60,827 nt of DNA from Gammaproteobacteria bacterium. Its GTDB lineage: Bacteria; Pseudomonadota; Gammaproteobacteria; Steroidobacterales; Steroidobacteraceae. Positions within the stretch are counted from its first letter, which is position 1. Every line of letters begins with the position of its first letter. Below the pieces are notes generated by a model. That model did not search any database. It was not told the DNA's origin and saw nothing but the letters and a program-made list of their open reading frames with translations. Shown piece by piece: positions 16,287 through 24,357 of the stretch. The position numbers and the translations under genes were made by a program. Location of the stretch: positions 1-60,827 of the forward strand of contig PLAH01000063.1 in NCBI GenBank assembly GCA_003134045.1, read 5' to 3'.

Positions 16287-17096
16287 ATGCCGCCCAATGC
16301 GTTTCCCGCCGATGACCCACGCCGAAACAAACTGTTGGGCACTCTGCCGCACGAGGAATGGAGGCGAGTTCAACGGAATCTCGAGCCGACAGAAATGCCG
16401 CTCGGCAGGATCGTGAGCGAGTCGGGCGCGCAGCTTCGTCACGTATACTTTCCGACCACGTCGACCGTCTCGCTCGCCTACGTCACGGCCGACGGTGAAT
16501 CGACCGAGATCGCGGCAGTCGGCAATGAAGGTCTCGTGGGCATCGCCCTGTTCATGGGAGGCAGAACGATGCTGGGCCGAGCCGTCGTGCAGACCGCCGG
16601 GTGGGCCTATCGTCTCAAGCGCGAGATGCTCACGGAAGAATTTGCCAGGGGCGGCGCGATGCAACGCGTGCTGCTTCTCTATACCCAAGTGTGCCTCACG
16701 CAGATAGCGCTGATGGCGATTTGCAATCAGCATCATTCCATCGAGCAGCAATTGACCCGCTGGCTGCTGTTGACGCTCGATCGCCTCGCATCCGAGGAAC
16801 TCATCATAACGCACGAGCTGATCGCGAATATTTTGGGCGTACGGCGCGAAGGAATAACCGAAGCCACCGGCAAATTGCAGCAGTTGCGGCTCATCGCGTC
16901 CAGCCGCGGCCGTATCACGGTCATCGATCGGGCCGGTCTCGAGGCACGTTGCTGTGAATGCTATGGCGTGGTGCGTCGGGAGTACGAACGCCTGCTGGGC
17001 TCGGGTGCCTATGTACCGGACGAATGCGACATGCTTCCCTTTCGGGATAAAACCGCTCCGCGCTCCTTGGACGGGTCGAAGTGCACTGTCAAGTAG
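16287..17096 (+). CDS. Crp/Fnr-family transcriptional regulator
   Basis: 269 residues from ATG at 16287 (AGAAGG upstream). N-terminal cNMP-type beta-roll (about 30-150; GRIVSESGAQLRHVYFP, EIAAVGNEGLVGIALFMGG) and C-terminal winged helix (about 180-240; LIANILGVRREGITEATGKL). It belongs to the subgroup in which the beta-roll lacks the classical cAMP-binding signature and the FNR N-terminal cysteines, so the ligand is unknown. A short Cys motif (ARCCECYG) follows the HTH domain. Its place between the hibernation-like protein and a hybrid kinase suggests a regulator of the same stress block. Confidence 0.88.
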   Translation: MPPNAFPADDPRRNKLLGTLPHEEWRRVQRNLEPTEMPLGRIVSESGAQLRHVYFPTTSTVSLAYVTADGESTEIAAVGNEGLVGIALFMGGRTMLGRAVVQTAGWAYRLKREMLTEEFARGGAMQRVLLLYTQVCLTQIALMAICNQHHSIEQQLTRWLLLTLDRLASEELIITHELIANILGVRREGITEATGKLQQLRLIASSRGRITVIDRAGLEARCCECYGVVRREYERLLGSGAYVPDECDMLPFRDKTAPRSLDGSKCTVK

Positions 17097-17447
17097 GCGC
17101 CCCCTTATGAGATTACCCGAAACCAGGTAATCCATCTACTGCCAAACACGGGTTTCCGGAAGCGCACCGACCGAGTAGGATCTCGGGGTCGAGGTTTCAC
17201 ATAAACTTGGCGCCGGTCGCTGCGCGGGCGTCCTCCGGCGGGTTACACGCTTGTTTGACGGCGAGCCGGTCCCGATCTGCATGGACCGTCTGCCATCCGA
17301 CTACGATCTTGCGAATTAGGACGAGCGAGCCCTGCCGCCGCAGCGGTGCGTGAGTGACGCACGGATGAAATGACTGAAGCACACAATGCAGCTGACCGAG
17401 CACAGTGTGGATCAACCAAGACATGTCGCTTGTGGTAGGGAAGATAT
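17097..17447. other. 351-bp gap with a hairpin (GATTACC...GGTAATC)
   Basis: Only one clear structure is seen: a 7-bp perfect inverted repeat, GATTACC at 17111-17117 and GGTAATC at 17126-17132, 14 bases after the Crp stop. It may be the end of that transcript or an operator. The rest presumably contains the promoter of the hybrid kinase at 17448, whose ATG has GGTAGGGAAG upstream. No supported gene is seen on either strand. Confidence 0.4.
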
Positions 17448-19019
17448 ATGGACTCGCATGTCGACCTAAACGCGCACACCAACCTGATCGATCGGTCCCT
17501 GCTGCAAGATTCCTGGACCGACATTCTCGAGCACTTGCCCGACGCGGTGTTCATCGTGGACGGTGCCGGGAATGGGGGTCGGATCAAGTATCTCAACGTC
17601 CAGGCAATGCGGCTGTTCGGATACGGGCGCGGGGAACTGATCGATCAGTCCATCGAAATCCTCGTCCCACAGCATCTGCGAAAGGATCACGTCCAACATC
17701 GCCACGCGTATACGGATGCGGCTCAGCCGCGTCAAATGGGCGCCGGCCTGGCGCTGTTCGGGCGGCGGCGGGACGGCAGCGAATTTCCCATCGACGTGAT
17801 GCTCAACCACGTCGGCGGCCGCACGCCGGCGGTGACCGTCGCGGTAGTGCGCGACATGAGCGAGCACAAACGGCTCGAGAACGACCTCAGACTGGCGCGC
17901 GATTCGGCGGTGCGGGCCAACGAAGTGAAGTCGCGATTCCTCGCCGCCGCCAGCCACGATCTTCGGCAGCCTCTGCAGACGATCTGGAGCCTGCAGTCGT
18001 TGCTGGCGCGGGCGCTCAAGAATTCCGAATTTGCACCGCATCTGGGCCTGCTGGAAGAATCGGTACAGAGCATGGATCAAATCCTATCCACGCTGATGGA
18101 CGTGAACCGGCTGGAGATGGGCGCGATCCAACCCGTCATTCGGGATTTCCCCCTGCGGGAAATCCTGCCGCGCCTGCGCTCCGAACTGGGTTATGCGGCC
18201 GCCAGCAAAGCGCTCGTGCTGGATATCGACGATTCCGACGAGATCGTGCGCAGCGACCCGATGCTCCTCCCCGTGATCCTGCGCAACCTCATCGGCAACG
18301 CCATCAAGTACACGCTGCAAGGCAAAGTCCAGGTGCGCGTCCGCCCCCACGGAGCGCAGCTCCATATCGATGTCATCGACAGCGGCCCTGGGATCCCGGC
18401 CGAACACCTCGAACGAATTTTCGACGCGTTCTACCAGGTGAACAACCCAAATCGCGATCAGCGCCGAGGCATCGGCCTGGGACTCTCCATCGTCCAAACG
18501 ATCTGCCGGCTCCTCGATCATGCGGTGATCATCAACTCCCGGGTCGGCGAGGGTTCCACGTTCAGCGTGCAGTTGCCGCGCGGCGAGAGGACGGCTCTGC
18601 CAACGACGCTGACATCGATCGAGGCGGTGATCGCTGCGCGGCCGACCGGCGGCATCCAGTTGCTGCACATAGAAGACGATCCGGGGGTCGCACGCTCCAT
18701 GGCGATGCTGTTGCGCCTCGAGGGGTATGACGTCGTCGGTGCCGCCTCGCGCGACGAAGCGCTGCAACACATCGAGGTTCATGGGCTGCGCCCACATCTG
18801 ATCTTGTGCGACTATCAGCTTCCCCTGGGGATCACGGGGGACGAGATCATCGCCGAAATCGCAGTACTGCTGGACCGCAAGACCCCCACGATCATGCTGA
18901 CGGGCGATATCTCGAAGAATCACGTCGCGCGGGCTCTCAAGATTGCAGATCGGATCCTGCCAAAGCCGGTAGACATCAACCTCTTGCTGCGCGAGATCGA
19001 GATCCTATTGAGCAGGTGA
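17448..19019 (+). CDS. PAS hybrid histidine kinase with receiver domain
   Basis: 523 residues, same architecture as the product of 12352-13875: PAS (about 22-140; LPDAVFIVDGAG, EILVPQHLRKDHVQHRHAY), HisKA with H170 in AAASHDLRQPLQTIWSL, HATPase_c (LIGNAIKYTLQGKVQV, DSGPGIPAEHLERIFDAFYQV, GIGLGLSIVQ) and a receiver with D455 in LILCDYQLPLG and KPVD near the end. No membrane helix and no output domain. The long identical stretches with the other kinase point to duplication followed by divergence. The stop lies 8 bases from the stop of the convergent NarL-type regulator. Confidence 0.92.
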   Translation: MDSHVDLNAHTNLIDRSLLQDSWTDILEHLPDAVFIVDGAGNGGRIKYLNVQAMRLFGYGRGELIDQSIEILVPQHLRKDHVQHRHAYTDAAQPRQMGAGLALFGRRRDGSEFPIDVMLNHVGGRTPAVTVAVVRDMSEHKRLENDLRLARDSAVRANEVKSRFLAAASHDLRQPLQTIWSLQSLLARALKNSEFAPHLGLLEESVQSMDQILSTLMDVNRLEMGAIQPVIRDFPLREILPRLRSELGYAAASKALVLDIDDSDEIVRSDPMLLPVILRNLIGNAIKYTLQGKVQVRVRPHGAQLHIDVIDSGPGIPAEHLERIFDAFYQVNNPNRDQRRGIGLGLSIVQTICRLLDHAVIINSRVGEGSTFSVQLPRGERTALPTTLTSIEAVIAARPTGGIQLLHIEDDPGVARSMAMLLRLEGYDVVGAASRDEALQHIEVHGLRPHLILCDYQLPLGITGDEIIAEIAVLLDRKTPTIMLTGDISKNHVARALKIADRILPKPVDINLLLREIEILLSR

Positions 19020-19027
19020 CACAGGAC

Positions 19028-19675
19028 TCACGGTCGAACCATGCCGTGACGCAGCGCAAAACGCGTCAAATCGGCGACACTATGCAGCCGAAGTTTGCGC
19101 ATGATATTGCGACGGTGGGATTCCACCGTCGCCGAGGTGATCCCCATTTTCACGGCGATTTTTGCCGTACGATGCCCTTCCGCGACCAACTGGAGGACTT
19201 GCCTTTCGCGCTCGCCCAGCGCCTCCGGCGATGGCGGCCCGACGCTCGGTGAGGCGCCCCACTGGCTCATGACCGCGCTGGTTATTTCCGGGGACAGATA
19301 GCTGTTGCCGTCGGCGACGGCGCGCAGGGCATGGATGAGTTCGCGGCCCGACGAGGACTTGACCACATAGGCGTTCGCGCCCGCTTTGACCATGGCGCGC
19401 ACGAACTGGCGGTCGGCATAGCCGCTCAATGCGATGATTTTGAGGTCGGGAAAGAGCCGGCGGAGTTCCGCGGTGACTTGTTCGCCGCCCATCTTCGGCA
19501 TCGCGATGTCGACGAGGACTATCTCGGGCCGCAGTTCCCGGACACGGGCCACGCATTCTTTGCCGTCCGCCGCCTCCCCCACCAGCTCGAATTCGGAAGT
19601 TCCGGTCAGGAGACCACGGATCGCCTCTCGGATGAGAGGATGGTCGTCGGCCAGAACGATGCGCACGGGCTTCAC
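19028..19675 (-). CDS. NarL/UhpA-type response regulator
   Basis: 215 residues: receiver (ADDHPLIREAIRGLL, phospho-acceptor D56 in VLVDIAMPKMGG, VVKSSSG) and a LuxR-type HTH (about 150-212; LGERERQVLQLVAEGHRTAKIAVKM, SATVESHRRNIMRKL). The start is GTG at 19675, overlapping the stop of the CheB-CheR-kinase gene as GTGA, so this is almost certainly its cognate regulator: the kinase ends in a HisKA_3/NarX-type module, which normally pairs with NarL-type regulators. Confidence 0.94.
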   Translation of the reverse strand: MKPVRIVLADDHPLIREAIRGLLTGTSEFELVGEAADGKECVARVRELRPEIVLVDIAMPKMGGEQVTAELRRLFPDLKIIALSGYADRQFVRAMVKAGANAYVVKSSSGRELIHALRAVADGNSYLSPEITSAVMSQWGASPSVGPPSPEALGERERQVLQLVAEGHRTAKIAVKMGITSATVESHRRNIMRKLRLHSVADLTRFALRHGMVRP

Positions 19676-22600
19676 GTTGCGCTCAATGGCACTTCGATCG
19701 TCGCGGTAGTGCCTTGGCCGCGCGAACCTTCCATGGCCAGCGCGCCGCCAATGTAGGCCACCCGCTCGCGGATCGTGGCGAGCCCGAGGTTGGTAGACTT
19801 GAGTTGGGCGCCGTCCAACACGAGGCCGACTCCCTGATCGATGACCTGAATCGTCAACGTCCGGTCGGTGCGCCGGGCGCTGACGCGGGCGGTCTTCACC
19901 TTGGCATGCCGCGCCACGTTGATGAGGAGTTCACGCACCGCCCGAAAAACGATCGACGCGGCGACGTGATCCAGCGGCTTGGGCGCGCCATCGTCCTCGA
20001 CGGAGACTTCCAGCCGGTAGGTTTTGCGCATCTCTTCGCCCAACCACTCGATCGCCGGGAGGAGCCCCAACTGATCCAGCACGGGCGGATTGATCTGCGC
20101 CGTGAGGCTGCGCATCTCCCGGACGACATGTCCGAGCAATGCGGCAATCTCTTGCAGCGCCGGTTTGGACTTGGATTTGCCGGCGGTATTGCGCAATGCG
20201 TCGACTTTGATGACCACTGCGTTCAGTTCCTGTCCGAGCCCATCGTGCAAATCGCGCGCGATCTTCTGTCGTTCATGGACCTCGGCCAGGGCCAGCTCGC
20301 GCGAGATCCGGCTCAATTCCTCGCTGCGCTGGCGCACCCGTCGTTCCAGCAATTCGTTCGCCGCCGCCTTCGCCTCGATCTCATCCTGCGCCCGGCGCTT
20401 GGCATCCGTGATGTCCGCAAAGGTGATGACCACGCCGTCGATCCGCTCATCCGCAGTACGGTAAGGAAAGATCCGGCGAAGATGAACGCCGTTGTGCTCG
20501 ATTTCCGTCGAACGCGGAATGAGGTTCTGCAAAACAGCTCGGGCATCCTCGAGCATGGTCGGATCCGCCGCAATCGGGCTCAGATCGCCGATGGGTCGGC
20601 CGACATCGCTCGGCAGCAGATTGAACAGCTTGTGCGTTGCGGGCCTGAACCACTTGATGCGGAACGACCGGTCGAGGCACACGGTGGCCATCTCGCCGGA
20701 CGTGAGCACGTTGCGCAAATCGTTATTGGAGGCCTCCAGCTGGTTGATCTTATCCTGCAGCTGGGTATTGACGGTATTGAGTTCCTCGTTGACGGACTGC
20801 AGTTCCTCTTTGGAACTCTCCAGTTCCTCGTTCATCGACTGCAGCTCTTCGTTGACCGACACAATCTCTTCGTGCGAGGCGCGCAACTCTTCATTCGAGG
20901 TCTCGAGTTGTTCGATCGCGCTTTCCAGATCTTCCCGCGTCATCCGCAGTTCGTCTTTCAGTCTGCTGCTTGCCGCACTCGCCTTTGCCGGCACGAGGCG
21001 GCTGCGGACGGGCCGGCGCGGCTCCTCTTGGAACGCGACGAGATACAGCTGGGATTTCGCGTTGCCGGGTTTCGCCAGGATCGGAACGACATCGAGGCGG
21101 ATGACGGCAGCCCGCGACTTGCTGCGAACCCTGATGTTGCCCATCGACACCGCCGTCTTGCCTTCCTGGATCTGCCGAATGGCGGCCGGCAATTTCGAGC
21201 GGACGGCCTTGGGCAGCAACGGCAGCAGATTCGCCGTGGGTTTGCCGTGCCGCTGCAGCAGAAAACGTTCGGTCGGCCCGCTGAAATAGAGCGCCTCCAT
21301 ATGCGCGTTGATGACGACTGCGGCCGGCGCGAAATGGTCCACCAGGGCGTTGCGGGCCGCATTGGCCAAATAAGTGCTTCGTGCCGGCACGGCTGGGATC
21401 GACTGGGCGCTCAGCCACGGCGTGCCATGGGTCGCCGCATCGGGGTACCAGGCGAGCTGTTCATGCGGCGTGGTGCCGATTCGCCGGTAGATGCGCCATT
21501 TTCGGGCGACCGGCCGATACAACTTGTCGTTCGCCCCGATCGTCTCGGCGCCGCCAAGAAACAGATAGCCGTCGGAGCGCAGCGCAAAATGAAACACCAA
21601 CAGGATGCGCTGTTGCATCTCCGGATCGAGATAGATGAGGAGGTTGCGGCAGGTCACCAGGTCCAAGCGGGAGAACGGCGGGTGGACCAACAGGTTATGC
21701 ACCCCGAAAACGACGCTTTCGCGAAGTTCCGGCGACACTTGGTAGTGATGGTCATCTTTGAGCTCATGGAAGTAGCGACTCAAGTACTCGGGCGGCACTT
21801 GGTGCGCGATGCCGGCCGGATAGATGCCGTTGCGGGCATGAGCCAACGCGCTGTCGTTGGTATCGGTGCCGAACACCTGCACCGGGCAGCGCTTTCGCGC
21901 GCGCCGCAGCTGCGCGAGAATGAGCATGGTCAATGTGTAGGCCTCTTCACCGGTGGAGGCTCCCGCCACCCATGCCCGGATCGGCTCTCCATTTTTCTTG
22001 GAGGCGATGAGCGGACGCAGCACCTGCGTCCCCAACGCAGCCCACGCCTTTCGATCCCGGAAGAATTCCGTCACGCCGATCAAGAGATCTTTGTATAACG
22101 CACCGAGTTCCTTGGTATCGCGGCGCAGGCGTTTGACGTACTCGCCGGTCTTCTCGATACCGAGCAGGCCCATGCGCCGTTCGATGCGGCGCATCAGCAT
22201 GGGCTGCTTGTAGCCCGCGAAATTCTGGCCGTGACTTTGCTGCAGCAATTCCAGAATCGCGCGCAGGGGATTACCCGCCGCCTTCGCCGACACGGCCGCG
22301 GCCCGCTTGCGGACATACGGATGGCGCGCGTAGGTCGACAAAACCTTAGGCATTTTGGCGACCGGCAGCGCGTGAGCCACCATACCGGTCGCCATCGCAC
22401 TGCGCGGCATGGCATCGTATTCGCAAGATTCCGGAGCCTGGACCAGCACGATACCACCATTCACGACGATTTCCTTCAGCCCCACCGTGCCATCGCTGCC
22501 GGTGCCGGAAAGAATGATGCCGATCGCCCGTTCATGCTGATCCTCCCCGAGCGAGCGGAACAAATGATCGATCGGCAGACGCCAACCCTCCGGCTCCAAA

Positions 22601-22965
22601 GGCTTCGAGAGGCGAATACAGCCACCCTGGATGCGGATGTCACGGTCGGCGGGGTTGGTGTAGACGCAGTTGGGCCGCAGCCGCAGTCCGTTTTCCGCAA
22701 CACGCACCGGCATCGCCGTGTGGTGCGAAAACAGCTCGGCGGACAGGCTTCGCGGGGAATTGCCGAGGTGCTGGACGATGACGAAGGCCATGCCGCTGTC
22801 GGTCGGCATGACGCGCAGGAATTCGACAATCGCGTCGAAGCCGCCCGCCGATGCGCCGATCGCCACTATGCAAAGTGGATTCAGCCGGCTTGCGGCGCGC
22901 GTACCGGGTTTTCCAGCCGAACGCAGGGCGAATTTGTTTTTGGGCCGCTTGGGCTTTACAGCCAT
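19672..22965 (-). CDS. CheB-CheR-PAS-histidine kinase fusion protein
   Basis: 1097 residues. Order: CheB-type methylesterase domain without its own receiver (about 30-215; S39 in GASAGGFDA, the His in VIVQHLG, the Asp in GTGSDGTVGL), CheR methyltransferase (about 225-490; MRRIERRM, WVAGASTGEEAYTL, VTCRNLLIYLDPEMQ), a linker, a long coiled coil (about 670-740; repeats of the type EELQSMNEELESSKEEL), a PAS domain (about 740-860), and a HisKA_3/HATPase output (His in KIARDLHDGLGQELN). No membrane helices. Such fusions combine adaptation chemistry with two-component signalling; methyl-accepting proteins are absent from the window. The adjacent NarL-type regulator is coupled by a GTGA overlap. The kinase could also act independently of methylation. 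Confidence 0.95.
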   Translation of the reverse strand: MAVKPKRPKNKFALRSAGKPGTRAASRLNPLCIVAIGASAGGFDAIVEFLRVMPTDSGMAFVIVQHLGNSPRSLSAELFSHHTAMPVRVAENGLRLRPNCVYTNPADRDIRIQGGCIRLSKPLEPEGWRLPIDHLFRSLGEDQHERAIGIILSGTGSDGTVGLKEIVVNGGIVLVQAPESCEYDAMPRSAMATGMVAHALPVAKMPKVLSTYARHPYVRKRAAAVSAKAAGNPLRAILELLQQSHGQNFAGYKQPMLMRRIERRMGLLGIEKTGEYVKRLRRDTKELGALYKDLLIGVTEFFRDRKAWAALGTQVLRPLIASKKNGEPIRAWVAGASTGEEAYTLTMLILAQLRRARKRCPVQVFGTDTNDSALAHARNGIYPAGIAHQVPPEYLSRYFHELKDDHHYQVSPELRESVVFGVHNLLVHPPFSRLDLVTCRNLLIYLDPEMQQRILLVFHFALRSDGYLFLGGAETIGANDKLYRPVARKWRIYRRIGTTPHEQLAWYPDAATHGTPWLSAQSIPAVPARSTYLANAARNALVDHFAPAAVVINAHMEALYFSGPTERFLLQRHGKPTANLLPLLPKAVRSKLPAAIRQIQEGKTAVSMGNIRVRSKSRAAVIRLDVVPILAKPGNAKSQLYLVAFQEEPRRPVRSRLVPAKASAASSRLKDELRMTREDLESAIEQLETSNEELRASHEEIVSVNEELQSMNEELESSKEELQSVNEELNTVNTQLQDKINQLEASNNDLRNVLTSGEMATVCLDRSFRIKWFRPATHKLFNLLPSDVGRPIGDLSPIAADPTMLEDARAVLQNLIPRSTEIEHNGVHLRRIFPYRTADERIDGVVITFADITDAKRRAQDEIEAKAAANELLERRVRQRSEELSRISRELALAEVHERQKIARDLHDGLGQELNAVVIKVDALRNTAGKSKSKPALQEIAALLGHVVREMRSLTAQINPPVLDQLGLLPAIEWLGEEMRKTYRLEVSVEDDGAPKPLDHVAASIVFRAVRELLINVARHAKVKTARVSARRTDRTLTIQVIDQGVGLVLDGAQLKSTNLGLATIRERVAYIGGALAMEGSRGQGTTATIEVPLSAT

Positions 22966-23121
22966 TTTTTCGTTCAGCCATCGATCGTGACGTCCTTAGG
23001 CTGCTACTGTATCGCAGCTTTTGGGGTTGACGGCACTTTCTTGGAGTAAATAGCATCGTCCGATGCGCAAATGCGGCAGTCGGACAGGATTTTTCGACGG
23101 GCCGCTACCTTCACTCATGGC

Positions 23122-23154
23122 TGCCCGGCGGCAGCACAAGTCGGCCGCCGGGCA
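23122..23154. terminator. GC-rich hairpin between hsp20 and the CheB-CheR kinase gene
   Basis: TGCCCGGCGGC (23122-23132) and GCCGCCGGGCA (23144-23154) form a perfect 11-bp stem with an 11-base loop, downstream of hsp20 on the minus strand. There is no T-run after the stem, so it is a terminator or 3'-end hairpin only by position and stability. Confidence 0.45.
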
Positions 23155-23191
23155 AATCCTTGGAAACAGGTGCGGCCCGCCTGGACTGTGG

Positions 23192-23626
23192 TCACTGTAC
23201 GGTGATCTGTTTCGCTTTTTGCTTCGGCGTCTCCGTCTTCGGAATGTGCACAGTCAGAATGCCGTCCTTGCTCTCGCACCGGATCGTATCCGCATTCGTA
23301 TTGTCGGGAAGCGAGAAACTGCGCTCGAAGCTCCCGTAAAAACTCTCGACGCGGTGGAACTTTTCGTTCTTGTCGTCCTTGTGCTGCTTACGCTCGCCCT
23401 TGATCGTGAGCATTCCGTCATCGAGCGTCACTTGGACGTCTTCCTTATTCACGGCCGGCAGCTCCGCCCGGATGACGAACTCCTTATCGGTTTCGCTGAT
23501 GTCGGCGGAAGGCGCCCAATCGAGTTTCTTGCCGCTGCCTTCGAGTTGCAGCCGGCGCAAGCTTGGCACCAGGCGGGTGAACAACGTATCGAATTCGCCG
23601 AACGGCTCCCAACGTACCATGCGCAT
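23192..23626 (-). CDS. small heat-shock protein, Hsp20 family
   Basis: 144 residues with the alpha-crystallin domain (about 40-135; SADISETDKEFVIRAELPAV, LTIKGERKQ, and the C-terminal strand DGILTVHIPKTE). The N-terminal MVRWEPFGEFDTL is typical of the bacterial class A proteins. It is an ATP-independent holdase that oligomerises in the cytoplasm and prevents aggregation. The region before the start contains the short palindrome GTTGA-a-TCAAC (23655-23665), a possible operator. No ROSE-type thermometer could be recognised by eye. Confidence 0.95.
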   Translation of the reverse strand: MRMVRWEPFGEFDTLFTRLVPSLRRLQLEGSGKKLDWAPSADISETDKEFVIRAELPAVNKEDVQVTLDDGMLTIKGERKQHKDDKNEKFHRVESFYGSFERSFSLPDNTNADTIRCESKDGILTVHIPKTETPKQKAKQITVQ

Positions 23627-23934
23627 ATATTTCTCCTTTCATTGAAAATGGGTGGTTGAATCAACGCACCGGTAATGGTGAGCCCGGCCGCCGGATCGCA
23701 CCATCCGCGAATGTACGTATCGGCCGGCGTAGTCGTCTGCCGAGAGATATTCTTCGTCGCACGCACCCGACGCAGACCGAATGGGAATACGCGCTTTCCC
23801 GCATATCGCGGCATCCCCGCCTCGCGGTATTCTTCATCCATCAACCATCGCGAGCGGTATGTCGTTTTTTTATGACCACGGAACCGGCATAGTTTTATCG
23901 AAATAGGTTGTTTTTGGGTGGGGAGCGGAAGTCG
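23627..23934. other. divergent 308-bp intergenic region
   Basis: It separates hsp20 (minus) from the periplasmic protein gene (plus) and must contain promoters for both. Visible elements are the dyad GTTGA-a-TCAAC at 23655-23665, about 29 bases before the hsp20 start, and a T7 run near 23864. No coding frame with support is seen. Confidence 0.4.
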
Positions 23935-24333
23935 ATGCATGTTCAAATCCCGCCCGGGCGATTCGTCCCGCTGTTGCTCACTGTGGCCGTCCTGGCAAGC
24001 GGCGGTGCATACGCTGTTCCGCAGCGCTTGGAGTGCCTGTTGACCGACGCCGACGCGCAGATCGGCGTGGAGCGGCGTTCGATCGCCATAATCTTTGACG
24101 AGGATGCTGCCACCATGCAATGGCAGGAGGCCGGCCGCATCCGAATCCTGACGAATGTGTCGATCAGTATGACGTCAATGAGCGGCGGCGAAGCGGATGT
24201 GACGCTTGGCGTGTCGCGATCGTCTTGGAGAGTCGTATTGCAAACATACCGGAAAGGTTCTGTTCGGACGGAATTCGGCGTGTGCGCAATCCGCGCTCCG
24301 CAGCCGCCGTTCACAGGGTCGTCAATCCGGTGA
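23935..24333 (+). CDS. hypothetical exported protein (132 aa)
   Basis: ATG at 23935 follows GGGGAGCGGAAG. Residues 1-30 form a Sec signal peptide (PLLLTVAVLASGGAYA, cleavage likely after AYA). The mature part holds two Cys (LECLL and GVCAI) that could form a disulfide, beta-strand-like segments (RSIAIIFDEDAATMQW, RVVLQTYRKGS) and a short polar tail. No family is recognised. The MacA-like gene begins 24 bases downstream in the same direction, so it may be the first gene of that exporter operon. Confidence 0.6.
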   Translation: MHVQIPPGRFVPLLLTVAVLASGGAYAVPQRLECLLTDADAQIGVERRSIAIIFDEDAATMQWQEAGRIRILTNVSISMTSMSGGEADVTLGVSRSSWRVVLQTYRKGSVRTEFGVCAIRAPQPPFTGSSIR

Positions 24334-24357
24334 CTACCTCCCCCAGCAGCGATTTCC

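Noticed and set aside
19714..22098. 794-codon plus-strand frame inside the CheB-CheR kinase gene
   Set aside because: The minus-strand protein has full catalytic motifs in order; the plus-strand frame has none.
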